64,000 nt of DNA, from the NCBI RefSeq assembly GCF_009766005.1, contig NZ_LMUK01000038.1, positions 427,990 to 491,989 on the forward strand, written 5' to 3'. The notes beneath the pieces are model-generated. The model was not told the origin of the DNA. It was given only the letters and a program-made list of their open reading frames with translations, and searched no databases. The first letter of the stretch is position 1, and each line of letters starts with the position of its first letter. Positions 1 to 9,419 of the stretch are shown here, piece by piece. The stretch is from Bradyrhizobium sp. S69. GTDB taxonomy: Bacteria; Pseudomonadota; Alphaproteobacteria; Rhizobiales; Xanthobacteraceae. The position numbers were made by a program, and so were the translations under genes.

Positions 1-2
1 AA

Positions 3-971
<969 letters not shown>

Positions 972-989
972 GAGCGGGCGCTGTAGGCC

Positions 990-1113
990 GTAGGGTGGGC
1001 AAAGCCACCGGGTCGCGCGAATGCGCGCCCGATGACAGGCTCCGCGTGCCCACCGCTGCTTGCGATTGTTTGAGTTGGTGGGCACGGCGCTAACGCGCCT
1101 TTGCCCACCCTAC
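990..1113. repeat. Intergenic palindromic repeat, family A copy 1
   Basis: The ends are inverted: GTAGGGTGGGCAAAG on the left and CTTTGCCCACCCTAC on the right. A second copy lies at 24153-24243 and shares the right half (GGTGGGCACGGCGC...GCGCCTTTGCCCACCCTAC) almost base for base. It sits between two genes on the same strand and could fold into a long hairpin at the end of the upstream transcript. Confidence 0.75.
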
Positions 1114-1219
1114 GAAGTCCTCGCCTGCGCGCGCGGCCGTTATTTTCAACCTCTCGTTCACCAAGTGGAAAGTTCCCTGCGCTAGGTTTTCCCCGATACG
1201 ACCTCGGGGGAGGGGAAAC

Positions 1220-1609
1220 TTGACGTTTTTTTCGAAACTGCAGCGCCGCGCGATGTTTGTCTTCGCGCTGACCTTGGCGCTGGCCGGAACGCGCTTTGCC
1301 ACCGAAGCCTGGGCCGCCGGTTCGTTCGCGATCGGCAAATGCGGCGCCTATGGCCAGGCCTTCGATTATGCCGGCGAAGCCCGCGCGCGGGCCGCCGCAC
1401 TTAAGCAGTGCAAGGGCGAATGCACCGCGGTGACCATGAAGCGCGCCTGCGCGGCGCTGTCGATCGACATGAAAAATCCCTGCGGCGCCTACGGCTATGC
1501 GGTCGAACAGCACATTTCCAATACGCTGAATACCGCGACCCGCAGATGCTATGAATTCGGCGGCAAGGAATGCGTGATCCGCGCCTGGGCCTGCGACGCC
1601 AAGGGCTAG
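1220..1609 (+). CDS. DUF4189-type secreted protein
   Basis: A 129-residue exported protein. The N-terminus is a signal peptide (basic KLQRR, hydrophobic FVFALTLALAG, cleavage near AWA-AG). The rest matches DUF4189: an aromatic/glycine-rich GAYGQAF...GAYGYAV repeat and paired cysteines (CKGEC, CAAL, CGAYG, CYEFGGKEC, CDAKG) that probably form disulfides in the periplasm. The start is TTG; a purine-rich GGGGGAGGGGAAAC directly before it supports this choice over the ATG at 1253, which would cut into the signal peptide. Function is unknown for the family. Confidence 0.75.
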   Translation: MTFFSKLQRRAMFVFALTLALAGTRFATEAWAAGSFAIGKCGAYGQAFDYAGEARARAAALKQCKGECTAVTMKRACAALSIDMKNPCGAYGYAVEQHISNTLNTATRRCYEFGGKECVIRAWACDAKG

Positions 1610-1713
1610 CTTTAAGGGCTAGCTTTTATCACGAGAGACCATTTGTATGGATCTTCGCTTTCGGGTTCGCGCGTGCGCGCCCGGAACGACGTCACTCTCG
1701 CGGGAAGCCCTCC

Positions 1714-2124
1714 ATGCAATTCGATACCAAGATCGCGGTCGTGATCCGGACCGATCTCGAGCCGTGGCAGAAGCTCAACGTGGCCTCGTTCCTGGCCGGT
1801 GGCGTCGCCGCGGCGTTTCCGGAATGCATCGGCGCGCCGTATCAGGACGGCTCGGGCACGCTCTATCTGTCGCTGATCGGGCAACCGATCCTGATCTATG
1901 GCGCCGACCGGCCGCAGCTTTCCCGCGCGCTCGAACGGGCGCTGGCGCGAAATGTGAAGCCTGCCCTCTATACCGAGGATATGTTCAAGACCACGCATGA
2001 CGCGGCCAACCGCGACGTGGTCAAGGCCGTGATCCGCGCCGAACTCGATCTGGTAGGACTTGCGATGCGCGCCGAGCGCAAGATAATCGACAAGATCGTT
2101 GATGGACTGAAGTTTCACAATTAG
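1714..2124 (+). CDS. DUF2000 family protein
   Basis: A 136-residue soluble protein beginning MQFDTKIAVVIR and containing the DUF2000 pattern: LEPWQKLNVASFLAGGVAA, a short core, then AALARNVKPALYTEDMF-like sequence and a C-terminal helical half (DVVKAVIRAELDLVGLAMR). The ATG at 1714 is preferred because the homologous region starts there; the reading frame stays open further upstream without conserved sequence. No enzyme motif is seen and the role is unknown. Confidence 0.75.
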   Translation: MQFDTKIAVVIRTDLEPWQKLNVASFLAGGVAAAFPECIGAPYQDGSGTLYLSLIGQPILIYGADRPQLSRALERALARNVKPALYTEDMFKTTHDAANRDVVKAVIRAELDLVGLAMRAERKIIDKIVDGLKFHN

Positions 2125-2161
2125 CCGGCCTCACCACGACGCCGTGCGCCAGGAGCCGACC

Positions 2162-3502
2162 GTGGCCAGCCGAAAAGATCCAGCGATCCGATGGCTGCGG
2201 CGCTTGATCCGGCGGCGACAACACACCCCGGCGCTCGCCCAATATCACGACGCCCTGACCCGCGAAATCCTTCTCACCGAACGGATCCGCATCAAGGCCG
2301 TCATCAGTATGGGCTCGCTGTTGATCGCGGCTACCACGCTGCTGCATCTTCTCGCGCCGTCGGTACTCGACCGCATCACCCATGGCCGGTTCGATCTGTT
2401 GCCGCAGTTTGCGGTGTTCGTTCCATTCCTCCTGTTCGAGCTGGTTGTGCTGCATTTGCTGAGCCGGCGGCTGGCGATGCACCAGGATGTGCCGACGCTG
2501 CGCCGATATCTGTCCGCCCTGATCGAAACCAGCGTGCCGACCTATGTGCTGTATCTGGACATGAACTGGATGGGCCCGGCGCAGGCGCTGGGCTATGCCG
2601 CGCCGCTGGCGTATTTTCTCTTCATCGTGCTCTCGACGCTGCGGCTTGATTTCTGGCTATCGACATTCACGGGCTTGGTTGCTGCCGCCGAGCTGTTGGC
2701 GATGGCGATGTTGTATCACCCGCCGGGTTTTGCCGCCGAGCCGCCGGCCGAATTCGGTTACGAGCTGATCCGCAGCGTGATGTTTCTGCTGGCGGGTATG
2801 CTGGCGGGCGCGGTCGGCATGCAGTTGCGGCATCAGTTCGAGGCGAGCATCGCGGCAGCCACCGCGCGGGATCGCGTCACCAATCTGTTCGGCCAGCACG
2901 TCTCGCCCGAGGTGGTCGAACGGCTATTGGTCGAAGGTGGCGACAGCCTGGGCGACATCCGCCGCGTCGCGGTGATGTTCGTCGATTTCCGCAGTTTTAC
3001 CGCGGGAGCGCGGGTGCGGTCACCGCAGCAAGTGGTCGAGCGGCTCGACGGCGCGTTTGCGATCCTGGTCGATATTCTCGACCGCCATGGCGGCATCGTG
3101 AACAAGTTTCTCGGCGACGGCTTTCTGGCGCTGTTCGGCGCGCCGATCGAAACGCCGGATGCCGCCCGCCATGCGGTCGCCGCCGCGCGCGAAATGCTGG
3201 CCGCCAACGCGCGGGTCAACGACGCCACGAGCTGGCCGCTGCGCATCGGCATCGGCATTCACTTCGGCGAGGTGGTCGCCGGCAATATCGGCTCGCCCCG
3301 CCGCAAGGAATACACTGTGATCGGCGATACCGTGAATTTTGCCTCGCGGCTGGAATCGCTCAACAAGGAATTCAATTCGCAACTGCTGATCTCGTCGGCG
3401 GTTTGCGATGCGCTCGGCGACGACGGCCGTGACGCGGTGTCGCTCGGCGAGGTCCCGATCAAGGGCTATGACCGGCCGATGGCGGTGTGGCAGTTGGGGT
3501 AG
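2162..3502 (+). CDS. Membrane-anchored class III adenylate/guanylate cyclase
   Basis: About 446 residues. The N-terminal ~230 residues hold several hydrophobic segments (SMGSLLIAATTLLHLL, FAVFVPFLLFELVVLHLL, YAAPLAYFLFIVLS, VMFLLAGMLAGAVGM). A class III cyclase catalytic domain follows, starting near VAVMFVDFRSFT. Both metal-binding aspartates are visible (FVDFRSF and KFLGDGFLALFG), as are the substrate and transition-state region RRKEYTVIGDTVNFASRLE. The product should be a cyclic nucleotide made on the cytoplasmic face. The start is GTG at 2162 with AGGAG six bases upstream; an in-frame GTG at 2144 has no such site. The sensed signal is unknown. Confidence 0.85.
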   Translation: MASRKDPAIRWLRRLIRRRQHTPALAQYHDALTREILLTERIRIKAVISMGSLLIAATTLLHLLAPSVLDRITHGRFDLLPQFAVFVPFLLFELVVLHLLSRRLAMHQDVPTLRRYLSALIETSVPTYVLYLDMNWMGPAQALGYAAPLAYFLFIVLSTLRLDFWLSTFTGLVAAAELLAMAMLYHPPGFAAEPPAEFGYELIRSVMFLLAGMLAGAVGMQLRHQFEASIAAATARDRVTNLFGQHVSPEVVERLLVEGGDSLGDIRRVAVMFVDFRSFTAGARVRSPQQVVERLDGAFAILVDILDRHGGIVNKFLGDGFLALFGAPIETPDAARHAVAAAREMLAANARVNDATSWPLRIGIGIHFGEVVAGNIGSPRRKEYTVIGDTVNFASRLESLNKEFNSQLLISSAVCDALGDDGRDAVSLGEVPIKGYDRPMAVWQLG

Positions 3503-3655
3503 ACCAGCGGTTCAGCCGTTTCTATTTGAGCCGTGTTGCCCGGCGAACTGTTATTGCGACCGATCGAAATGTCCTCAGTGCAATTTACGAAATGACATTC
3601 CGGCGTCATGCGCGCTAGAAGATGAACATATCCAATTCGCGACGGGAGACCTTAG

Positions 3656-4570
3656 ATGCAACGGCGTTACGTCACCGTGGACGTCTTTACCGATCGCGCG
3701 TTCGGCGGCAATCCGCTCGCGGTGGTCCTCGACGCCGGCGGGCTTTCGACCGCGCAGATGCAGGCGATCGCAACCGAGTTCAATTATTCCGAGACTACCT
3801 TCGTGTTGCCGCCGCAGGACGCCGCCCACGACGCCCAGGTCCGCATCTTCACGGTGCGCTCGGAAATCCCGTTCGCCGGCCATCCCAATGTCGGCACCGC
3901 ATTCGTGCTGGCGGCGCAGGCATTGAGGCCGCCGGCGCGGCTGTTGTTTGAAGAAAAGGTCGGCCTGGTGCCCGTCGAAATCCTGACCCAAGATGGCAAG
4001 GTCGTCGGCGCCGAACTCACCGCGCCGCAACCGCTGAAGCGTTTGACGCTGTTCAGTGCCGAACAGGCGGCGGCCTGCGCCTCGCTGTCATCGGCCGATG
4101 TCAGGACCGATCGCCATCCGCCGCAGATCGTCTCGGTCGGGTTGCCGTTTCTGGTCTTTGAGGTCGCGACCCGGGAGGCGCTGCGGCGCGCGAAGCCGGA
4201 TGCGGCGGCGTTCGCGCGGACGTTTCCATGCGATGAGAGCGATGCGGTTTATTTTTACACGCGCGATGTAGCCGATGACGAGGAGCCATGCGATCTGCAG
4301 GCGCGGATGTTTCATCCGGGATCGAGCGGTCTCTCCGAAGATCCCGCCACCGGCAGTGCCACCGTTGCGGCCGCGGCGTTGCTCGCGGATTTGTCGGGCG
4401 AGCGGGACGGCGAGCTCAGGCTGCGGATCGGGCAGGGCGTCGATATGGGGCGGCCCAGCCTGCTGCTGACCCGCGTGCGCATGCAGGCCGGCGCGATCGT
4501 GTCGGCCCATGTCGGTGGCGGCTGCGCGCCGATGATGCAGGGAACGTTTTGGCTGGCGGGCGACGACTAG
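3656..4570 (+). CDS. PhzF family isomerase/epimerase-like protein
   Basis: A 304-residue protein of the PhzF (diaminopimelate-epimerase fold) family. The N-terminal half has VDVFTDRAFGGNPLAVVLD and the catalytic-glutamate motif NYSETTFV (Glu46), then GHPNVGTAFVL. The C-terminal half has EDPATGSATVAAAALL. Two pseudo-symmetric domains and the length fit the family. PhzF itself acts in phenazine synthesis, but no phenazine genes are nearby, so the substrate is unknown. It is followed by a repeat whose hairpin and T-rich tail may end transcription. Confidence 0.88.
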   Translation: MQRRYVTVDVFTDRAFGGNPLAVVLDAGGLSTAQMQAIATEFNYSETTFVLPPQDAAHDAQVRIFTVRSEIPFAGHPNVGTAFVLAAQALRPPARLLFEEKVGLVPVEILTQDGKVVGAELTAPQPLKRLTLFSAEQAAACASLSSADVRTDRHPPQIVSVGLPFLVFEVATREALRRAKPDAAAFARTFPCDESDAVYFYTRDVADDEEPCDLQARMFHPGSSGLSEDPATGSATVAAAALLADLSGERDGELRLRIGQGVDMGRPSLLLTRVRMQAGAIVSAHVGGGCAPMMQGTFWLAGDD

Positions 4571-4671
4571 AGCCGTTCCCGTTCCGATGAGATCGGAACG
4601 CGGCTCTAGTCTTTTGTTTTGACGCGTTTTCTTCACGCGAACCGGTGCCCACTTCGCTCGAAAACGCTCTA
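4570..4671. repeat. Intergenic repeat family E copy 1 (double hairpin)
   Basis: It begins with nested inverted repeats AGAGCCG...CGGCTCT and GTTCCGA...TCGGAAC, then a T-rich run, then AAAACGC-containing sequence ending CACTTCGCTCGAAAACGCTCT. A related copy in the opposite orientation lies at 55318-55411. The first hairpin plus TCTTTTGTTTT could act as a terminator between the convergent genes at 3656 and 4669. Confidence 0.7.
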
Positions 4672-5130
4672 GACCTGCCGCGCCGCCAGATTTTCGATCT
4701 TCACGCCATCGCGGTGTTCGATGATCTCGGCGATCCACTGCCGGTGGCAGTGGGCGTGATCGCGCTCGTAGCAGAGGATGCAGACCGGGCCGGATTTCTT
4801 CACCAGCGCCGACAGTTCATCCAGCTCTTCCTTCGCCTGTGCGGTCTTCAGATGCGCGGCATAGATCTTGTGCAGCACGCCGAACTGGCCACTGCGCGCG
4901 GCCTCGCGGCCGCTCTTTGGCGTGCCGAGCCCCCGCAGATGCAGATAGGAAATGCCGCGCTCGTCGAGCCCGGCTGCCAACTGGTTCTTGGAGAATCCAG
5001 GCCGCCGCGACGACGCCACCGCACGCACATCGACCAATAGCTTGACGCCGGCGGCTTCGAGTTCGTCGAGCACGGATTTTGCCGGCGTCTGCTCGTAGCC
5101 GATGGTGAAAAGTTTCTTGGCCCTGGCCAT
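4669..5130 (-). CDS. DUF488 domain-containing protein
   Basis: A 153-residue protein with the DUF488 hallmarks: KLFTIGYEQTPAKS at the N-terminus, LLVDVRAVASSRRPGFSK, and CYERDHAHCHRQWIAEII near the end, where the Cys/His cluster is typical. The ATG at 5130 is preferred over the adjacent GTG because GGAGG sits five bases before it. It lies 29 bases downstream of the DUF72 gene on the same strand. The DUF488-DUF72 pairing suggests a shared, still undefined job, possibly in nucleic-acid or stress metabolism. Confidence 0.85.
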   Translation of the reverse strand: MARAKKLFTIGYEQTPAKSVLDELEAAGVKLLVDVRAVASSRRPGFSKNQLAAGLDERGISYLHLRGLGTPKSGREAARSGQFGVLHKIYAAHLKTAQAKEELDELSALVKKSGPVCILCYERDHAHCHRQWIAEIIEHRDGVKIENLAARQV

Positions 5131-5159
5131 CACGGCCTCCGGTTATTTCGGGATGAGGC

Positions 5160-6005
5160 TCACTTCACGCGCTCGATCAATTCCATCGCGCCGGCCGGCG
5201 CCCGCACCTTGCCTTCGTGGATCACGTAAGCGTAGACGTCGCGCGGAATCTTCTTCGGGACCGTGGTGTCGACCCGCGGCAGGTCGTCGGGTTCACCGCC
5301 GTCGGCCCAGGCCTGAAATCGCGTCGCCCAGGCGTCGAGCTGCTTGGGCGGATAGCAGGTCTTCAGTTCGTCATTGCCCTTTTGCAGCCGGGCATAGACG
5401 AAATCGCTGACGACATCGGCAATCGCGGGATATTTGCCGTGCTCGGCAAACACCACCGGCGTCTCGAACTGGCGCAGCAGCGCGATGAAATCGGGCGCGC
5501 AAAAACTGTCGTGGCGCACCTCGACCACGTGACGCAGCGCACGGCCCTCCAGCTTGCGCGGCAGCAATTCGAGAAACTTGCCGAAATCGGCTTCGTCGAA
5601 TTTCTTGGTCGGCGCGAATTGCCACAGCACCGGGCCGAGCCGGTCGCCCAGTTCGAGCACGCCTGAATCATAAAACCGCTTCACGGAATCGCCGGCTTCC
5701 GCCAGCACCCGGCGGTTGGTGGCAAAACGCGGGCCCTTCAGCGAGAACACGAAGCCGTCGGGCACCTCGCGCGCCCATTTGCGAAAACTCTCCGGCTTCT
5801 GTGAGCCATAATACGTGCCGTTGATCTCGATCGAGGTCAGTTTCGAGGCGGCATATTCCAGCTCTTTGGCCTGCGTCAGTTTTTCCGGATAGAACACCCC
5901 GCGCCACGGCGCGAACGTCCAGCCGCCGATGCCGATATAGATGTTGCCGGTCTTTAAATCGTATTTGGACGCGGTCTTTGAAGCTGCCTTGGGGGTCTTG
6001 CTCAA
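5160..6005 (-). CDS. DUF72 domain-containing protein (TIM-barrel, YecE-like)
   Basis: A 281-residue member of DUF72, a TIM-barrel family. Visible motifs are IGIGGWTFAPWRGVFYP at the start, LTSIEINGTYYGSQKPESF, FVFSLKGPRFATN, GPVLWQFAP, VVEVRHDSF and DFVYARL. The first ~18 residues are a Lys/Ala/Ser-rich tail (SKTPKAASKTASK) outside the barrel. It is the first gene of a probable two-gene operon with DUF488. No biochemical function is established that I can name with confidence. Confidence 0.87.
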   Translation of the reverse strand: MSKTPKAASKTASKYDLKTGNIYIGIGGWTFAPWRGVFYPEKLTQAKELEYAASKLTSIEINGTYYGSQKPESFRKWAREVPDGFVFSLKGPRFATNRRVLAEAGDSVKRFYDSGVLELGDRLGPVLWQFAPTKKFDEADFGKFLELLPRKLEGRALRHVVEVRHDSFCAPDFIALLRQFETPVVFAEHGKYPAIADVVSDFVYARLQKGNDELKTCYPPKQLDAWATRFQAWADGGEPDDLPRVDTTVPKKIPRDVYAYVIHEGKVRAPAGAMELIERVK

Positions 6006-6279
6006 TTGCAGTTCTCATCAGCTGGAGAGGGCGGGTCGCGGGGCCGGAGCCTAATCAAATCGCAAGCCCTTGACCAGTTCACCTCGGCCCGCGTCCGCGC
6101 CGCAACATCGGCGTCCGGTCCGCGCGGGCGCGGCCGCTCGCCCCACAGGAACAACTTTCAAATCGACGAATTGGTCAGTGGGTCAGGCTCGGAAGCCTGG
6201 CCTACACGGCCTGCCTCCGAAACCTTTAAAGCCCTCCGCGGCGGGTCGTGCGCACTCAATCCAACGCCCGAGGCGCACC

Positions 6280-6474
6280 ATGGAAAAACCCACCGAGGAC
6301 CAGATCAGCCAACGCGCGCGCGACATCTGGGAACGCCATCACCGGCCGGACGGAAGGGATGATGAGTTCTGGCATCAGGCAGAAAAGGAATTGCGGGACG
6401 AGGATGGTCGCGGCAATAGCGAGAGCAATCCCGAATCGATCGCGCCCGAGACGCCGGGCGTGTTGCCGGGTTGA
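6280..6474 (+). CDS. DUF2934 domain-containing small protein
   Basis: A 64-residue acidic protein. Its core ISQRARDIWERHHRPDG-RDDEFWHQAEKEL is the DUF2934 consensus (R-AR-LWE--GRP-GRD-EFW-QAE-EL). The short C-terminal tail is acidic and Pro/Glu-rich. Proteins of this size are common in rhizobia and have no known function. The ATG at 6280 is the only start that leaves the domain intact without extra unmatched sequence. Confidence 0.8.
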   Translation: MEKPTEDQISQRARDIWERHHRPDGRDDEFWHQAEKELRDEDGRGNSESNPESIAPETPGVLPG

Positions 6475-6525
6475 TTTCCGCACGTTACAACCGCCGCCGA
6501 CACTTCGCTTCGAGAGGACGGCGTC

Positions 6526-6972
6526 ATGGCGTGGCCCATCATTGTCGCGTGGATCCATTACATCGGGATCATGCTGCTGCTTGCGAGCCTGCTCGGCGAG
6601 CATCTCCTGCTCAAGCCGGAGCTGACGGCAGCTCAAGCCGGGACGATCCAGCGGCTCGATATCGTCTATGGCGCGTCAGCCGCGATCGTGCTGGTCACCG
6701 GGATTTGGCGGATGTTCCTGGAGAAGGGGGCCAGCTACTACAACCACCAGATCGCGTTTCATATCCTGGTTGGAATTTTCGTGATCGTGGCGTTGCTGTC
6801 GATTTATCCGACCGTGATCTTTCTGCGCTGGCGACCCGATAGTGTTGCCGGCCGTGGCCAGCAATTGGCGCAGGCCCAATTCAAGAAGATTCAGATGATC
6901 GTGCGGCTGGAAATGACGTTGCTGCTGCTGGCGCCGTTGTTTGCGACCTGGATGGCGCACGGCAGCTTCTGA
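6526..6972 (+). CDS. DUF2214 family integral membrane protein
   Basis: A 148-residue protein with four hydrophobic spans: IIVAWIHYIGIMLLLASLL, IVYGASAAIVLVTGIW, IAFHILVGIFVIVALLSIY and MTLLLLAPLFATWMA. The spacing and the GIWRMFLEKGASYYNHQIAFH loop match DUF2214. It should sit in the inner membrane. The His pair in the first and third helices could bind a cofactor, but this is speculation. No operon partner is evident. Confidence 0.8.
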   Translation: MAWPIIVAWIHYIGIMLLLASLLGEHLLLKPELTAAQAGTIQRLDIVYGASAAIVLVTGIWRMFLEKGASYYNHQIAFHILVGIFVIVALLSIYPTVIFLRWRPDSVAGRGQQLAQAQFKKIQMIVRLEMTLLLLAPLFATWMAHGSF

Positions 6973-7006
6973 TCGTTGCAATCCGCAAATCGGCCGCGGC
7001 CACCCC

Positions 7007-7186
7007 TCAGGCGACCGCGACGGCGATCGGCGGCGTTTCGCCGTCGAGCCAGTCCTGCTCGTTGGCCAGCGAGAGCCAGGCGTCTTCCATGCGCTTGTAG
7101 CGCAGATAGCTCGGATGATCGTCCGCACGCTCCGCGAGACGCTGGCAGTTTTCAGCATTTTCACGGAAATGATCTGATTGCTTCAT
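7007..7186 (-). CDS. Small conserved hypothetical protein (59 aa)
   Basis: A 59-residue protein starting MKQSDHFRENAENCQRLAERA and ending DWLDGETPPIAVAVA. It has an excellent ribosome site (GGAAGGAGG five bases before the ATG) and a mixed polar/helical composition with W residues (DAWLSLANEQDW). Very similar short proteins (xxFRENAENC...LAERA...W..LA.EQDWLDG) occur in many copies in Bradyrhizobium, from memory. Function unknown. Confidence 0.75.
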   Translation of the reverse strand: MKQSDHFRENAENCQRLAERADDHPSYLRYKRMEDAWLSLANEQDWLDGETPPIAVAVA

Positions 7187-7376
7187 GACTTCCTCCTTCC
7201 CTAAAGGTAGGTACCAGGCCGACGAGTGCCAACGATATCTCGGGATGAAATGTTGGTAACGTCGCGTATCCGGGTTCCTTTCCAGTTCAGGTTCCCATCA
7301 ATGTGGGTGAAACCCGCGCAGTGCGGCCTTACGCGGATCGCTGGTTCCGGCTAAGATGCAAAAAAAGGAGAACAAG

Positions 7377-7742
7377 ATGCGGATATTTGTTGCGGCGGCG
7401 TTGATGTTGGCCGCTACCGGCGCGATGGCCGACGAGATCGGCGATGCGCACAAGGAAGCGATCACCGGACGCGATACCTACTGGAATTGCCTGGCCCAAG
7501 AGTATCAGACCTATGCGAGGGACAACACCAAGGCGGTGTCCGGGCCGGATTTCACCAGCCATATCGCCGATGTCTGTCCCTCCGAGCGGCAGAATTTCCG
7601 GGTGTCGCTGGTCGGTTTCCTCACGCTGCAATTCCCCGATGTCGATGCCGGAGACCACATGACGACAGCCAACAAGGCCATCGCCCTGGCGCAGAAGGAT
7701 ATCGTCACCGCCTTTATCAAGCATCAGGAAGCCGCCAAGTAG
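7377..7742 (+). CDS. Small exported protein of unknown function
   Basis: A 121-residue protein with a clean signal peptide, MRIFVAAALMLAATGAMA, cleaved before DEIGDAHKEAI. The mature part has two cysteines (NCLAQEY and DVCPSER) about 32 residues apart that may form a disulfide. The ATG at 7377 is chosen because AGGAG lies seven bases upstream; the ATG at 7356 lacks this and would spoil the signal peptide. I do not recognise a domain. Confidence 0.7.
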   Translation: MRIFVAAALMLAATGAMADEIGDAHKEAITGRDTYWNCLAQEYQTYARDNTKAVSGPDFTSHIADVCPSERQNFRVSLVGFLTLQFPDVDAGDHMTTANKAIALAQKDIVTAFIKHQEAAK

Positions 7743-7790
7743 CCGCCTGCCAAGTAGTGCGGCACTAGATCCTGTGAAGCTATCTCGGAA

Positions 7791-7950
7791 CGTCATCCTG
7801 AGGAGCGCGCACTTGCGCGCGTCTCGAAGGATGGCCGCGAGCACGGCTGAACAGCATCCTTCGAGGCTCGCACCGGACAGCGCAAGTGCGCTGCCGGGAG
7901 AGCTCGCACCTCACGGGGCGAACGCAATTGCGTTCGTCCCGGGGATGACG
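7791..7950. repeat. Intergenic palindromic repeat, family B copy 1
   Basis: It opens with CGTCATCCTGAGGAGCGCGC, has facing CTCGAAGGATGGCC and CATCCTTCGAGGC arms, and closes with CCGGGGATGACG. Other copies are at 10987, 42946, 48346 and 52139, with a shortened form between groES and groEL. This copy carries an extra module (GAACGCAATTGCGTTCGTCC) that the 48346 copy also has, so the element is a mosaic. Confidence 0.8.
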
Positions 7951-8278
7951 GCGTCGATTGTTTCGCGGCCTCACCAGCAGGCCAGTTCGGTTGAACGGGT
8001 CCCGGCCAATATCCTCGCGCCGGTGTGGCCCCCCTTGCGGAACGCGCTGGTCGTCCCCATCTAGTTAACAACGGCGACGTTGATGCTTCATAGCTCCGGC
8101 GCTGGAACGACCACGGAATAGCTCGGTAGCGCCGGATGTACGCGCGCCCTCTGTTCGTGGTCGTTGGCATTTTTGGGGCCCTTTTGGGCCCGTTCTAGGC
8201 CTCTTTCCCCCCGTTTTTGGGCTACCGGCGCGTTACCCCTGCTTGGCATTATCTGGGCCTGCGGATATACGCTGGCGC
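7951..8278. other. Long leader before the glycosyltransferase pair; inverted repeat
   Basis: No gene is seen. A 10-bp perfect inverted repeat, AACGACCACG at 8106-8115 and CGTGGTCGTT at 8156-8165, is separated by 40 bases. It is followed by unusual G/C homopolymer tracts (GGGGCCCTTTTGGGCCC, CCCCCCG). It may hold the promoter and an operator for the downstream gene, but no sigma-70 boxes are obvious. Confidence 0.4.
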
Positions 8279-9412
8279 ATGAATGAAGCCATCAGACCGG
8301 GCCCCGAAAGCCCGTTGCAGGCCGCCACGGCGCCTCAGCTTTCGGTCGTCGTCCCCACCTTCAACGAGCGCGACAACGTCACCACGCTGTACCGGCGGCT
8401 GGAAACGGCGCTGACCGGCATCGCCTGGGAAGTCGTCTTTGTCGATGACAATTCCCCTGACGGCACCTGGGAAGTGGTGCGCGGTCTCGCGCGCCAGGAT
8501 AGCCGCGTGCGCTGTATCCGGCGGATCGGGCGGCGCGGCCTGTCCGGCGCCTGCATCGAAGGCATCCTGGCCTCGAGCGCGCCCTGCGCGGCGGTGATCG
8601 ATGCCGATTTGCAGCATGACGAGACCCAGTTGCCGAAGATGCTGGCGCTGCTGCAAACCGACAAGATCGATCTCGTGGTCGGCAGCCGCTACATCGAGGG
8701 CGGCAGCGCCGACAGTTTCAACAAGCAGCGCGCCGGCGCCAGCCAGCTTGCGACCGAGGTCGCCAAGCGTGCGCTGCGGGTCGAGATCGCCGACCCCATG
8801 AGCGGTTTTTTCATGATCCGCCGCGACCGCTTCGAGCAACTGGCGCCGCAGCTCTCGACCCAGGGCTTCAAGATTCTGCTCGACCTCGTCGCCACCGCGC
8901 GCGGCGAATTGCGGGTGCAGGAAATCCCCTACAGCTTCTCCTCGCGGCTGCATGGCGAGAGCAAGCTTGATTCCATGGTGGCGCTGGATTTCCTAGGGCT
9001 GGTGCTGGCGAAACTGACCCATGACGTGGTGTCGCTGCGCTTCCTGTTGTTCGCGATGGTCGGATCGATCGGCGTGTTCGTGCATTTCGCGACGCTGTAC
9101 ATCGTGCTGAAGGGCTTTGATCAGCCGTTCGCGGTGGCGCAGGGCTGCGGCGCTCTGCTGGCGATGACCAGCAATTTCGTGCTCAACAATTTTCTCACCT
9201 ATCGCGATCAGCGGCTGAAGGGCTTTGCGATCCTGCGCGGGCTGTTGCTGTTCTATCTGGTGTGCGGCGTTGGCCTTGCCGCCAATGTCGGCGTCGCGTT
9301 CTCGGTCTATGCGCAGGAGCCGATCTGGTGGCTGGCGGGAGCCTCCGGCGCGCTGATGGGCGTGGTGTGGAATTACGCGATGTCCGGACTGTTCGTCTGG
9401 CGCAAGCGATGA
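8279..9412 (+). CDS. GT2 glycosyltransferase (polyprenyl-phosphate mannosyltransferase type) fused to GtrA domain
   Basis: A 377-residue fusion. Residues ~20-240 form a GT-A glycosyltransferase of the DPM1/GtrB kind (SVVVPTFNERDNV, VFVDDNSPDGTWE, VIDADLQHDE, VVGSRYIEGG). From about 245 a four-helix GtrA domain follows (FLLFAMVGSIGVFVHFATLYIVL, NFVLNNFLTYRD). The enzyme should load a sugar onto undecaprenyl phosphate, and the GtrA part would help flip it. The ATG at 8279 fits the domain better than a TTG 36 bases upstream. It is seven bases before a GT39-like gene, so a lipid-linked sugar donor is probably made here and used by the next protein. Confidence 0.88.
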   Translation: MNEAIRPGPESPLQAATAPQLSVVVPTFNERDNVTTLYRRLETALTGIAWEVVFVDDNSPDGTWEVVRGLARQDSRVRCIRRIGRRGLSGACIEGILASSAPCAAVIDADLQHDETQLPKMLALLQTDKIDLVVGSRYIEGGSADSFNKQRAGASQLATEVAKRALRVEIADPMSGFFMIRRDRFEQLAPQLSTQGFKILLDLVATARGELRVQEIPYSFSSRLHGESKLDSMVALDFLGLVLAKLTHDVVSLRFLLFAMVGSIGVFVHFATLYIVLKGFDQPFAVAQGCGALLAMTSNFVLNNFLTYRDQRLKGFAILRGLLLFYLVCGVGLAANVGVAFSVYAQEPIWWLAGASGALMGVVWNYAMSGLFVWRKR

Positions 9413-9419
9413 TGGTGCC

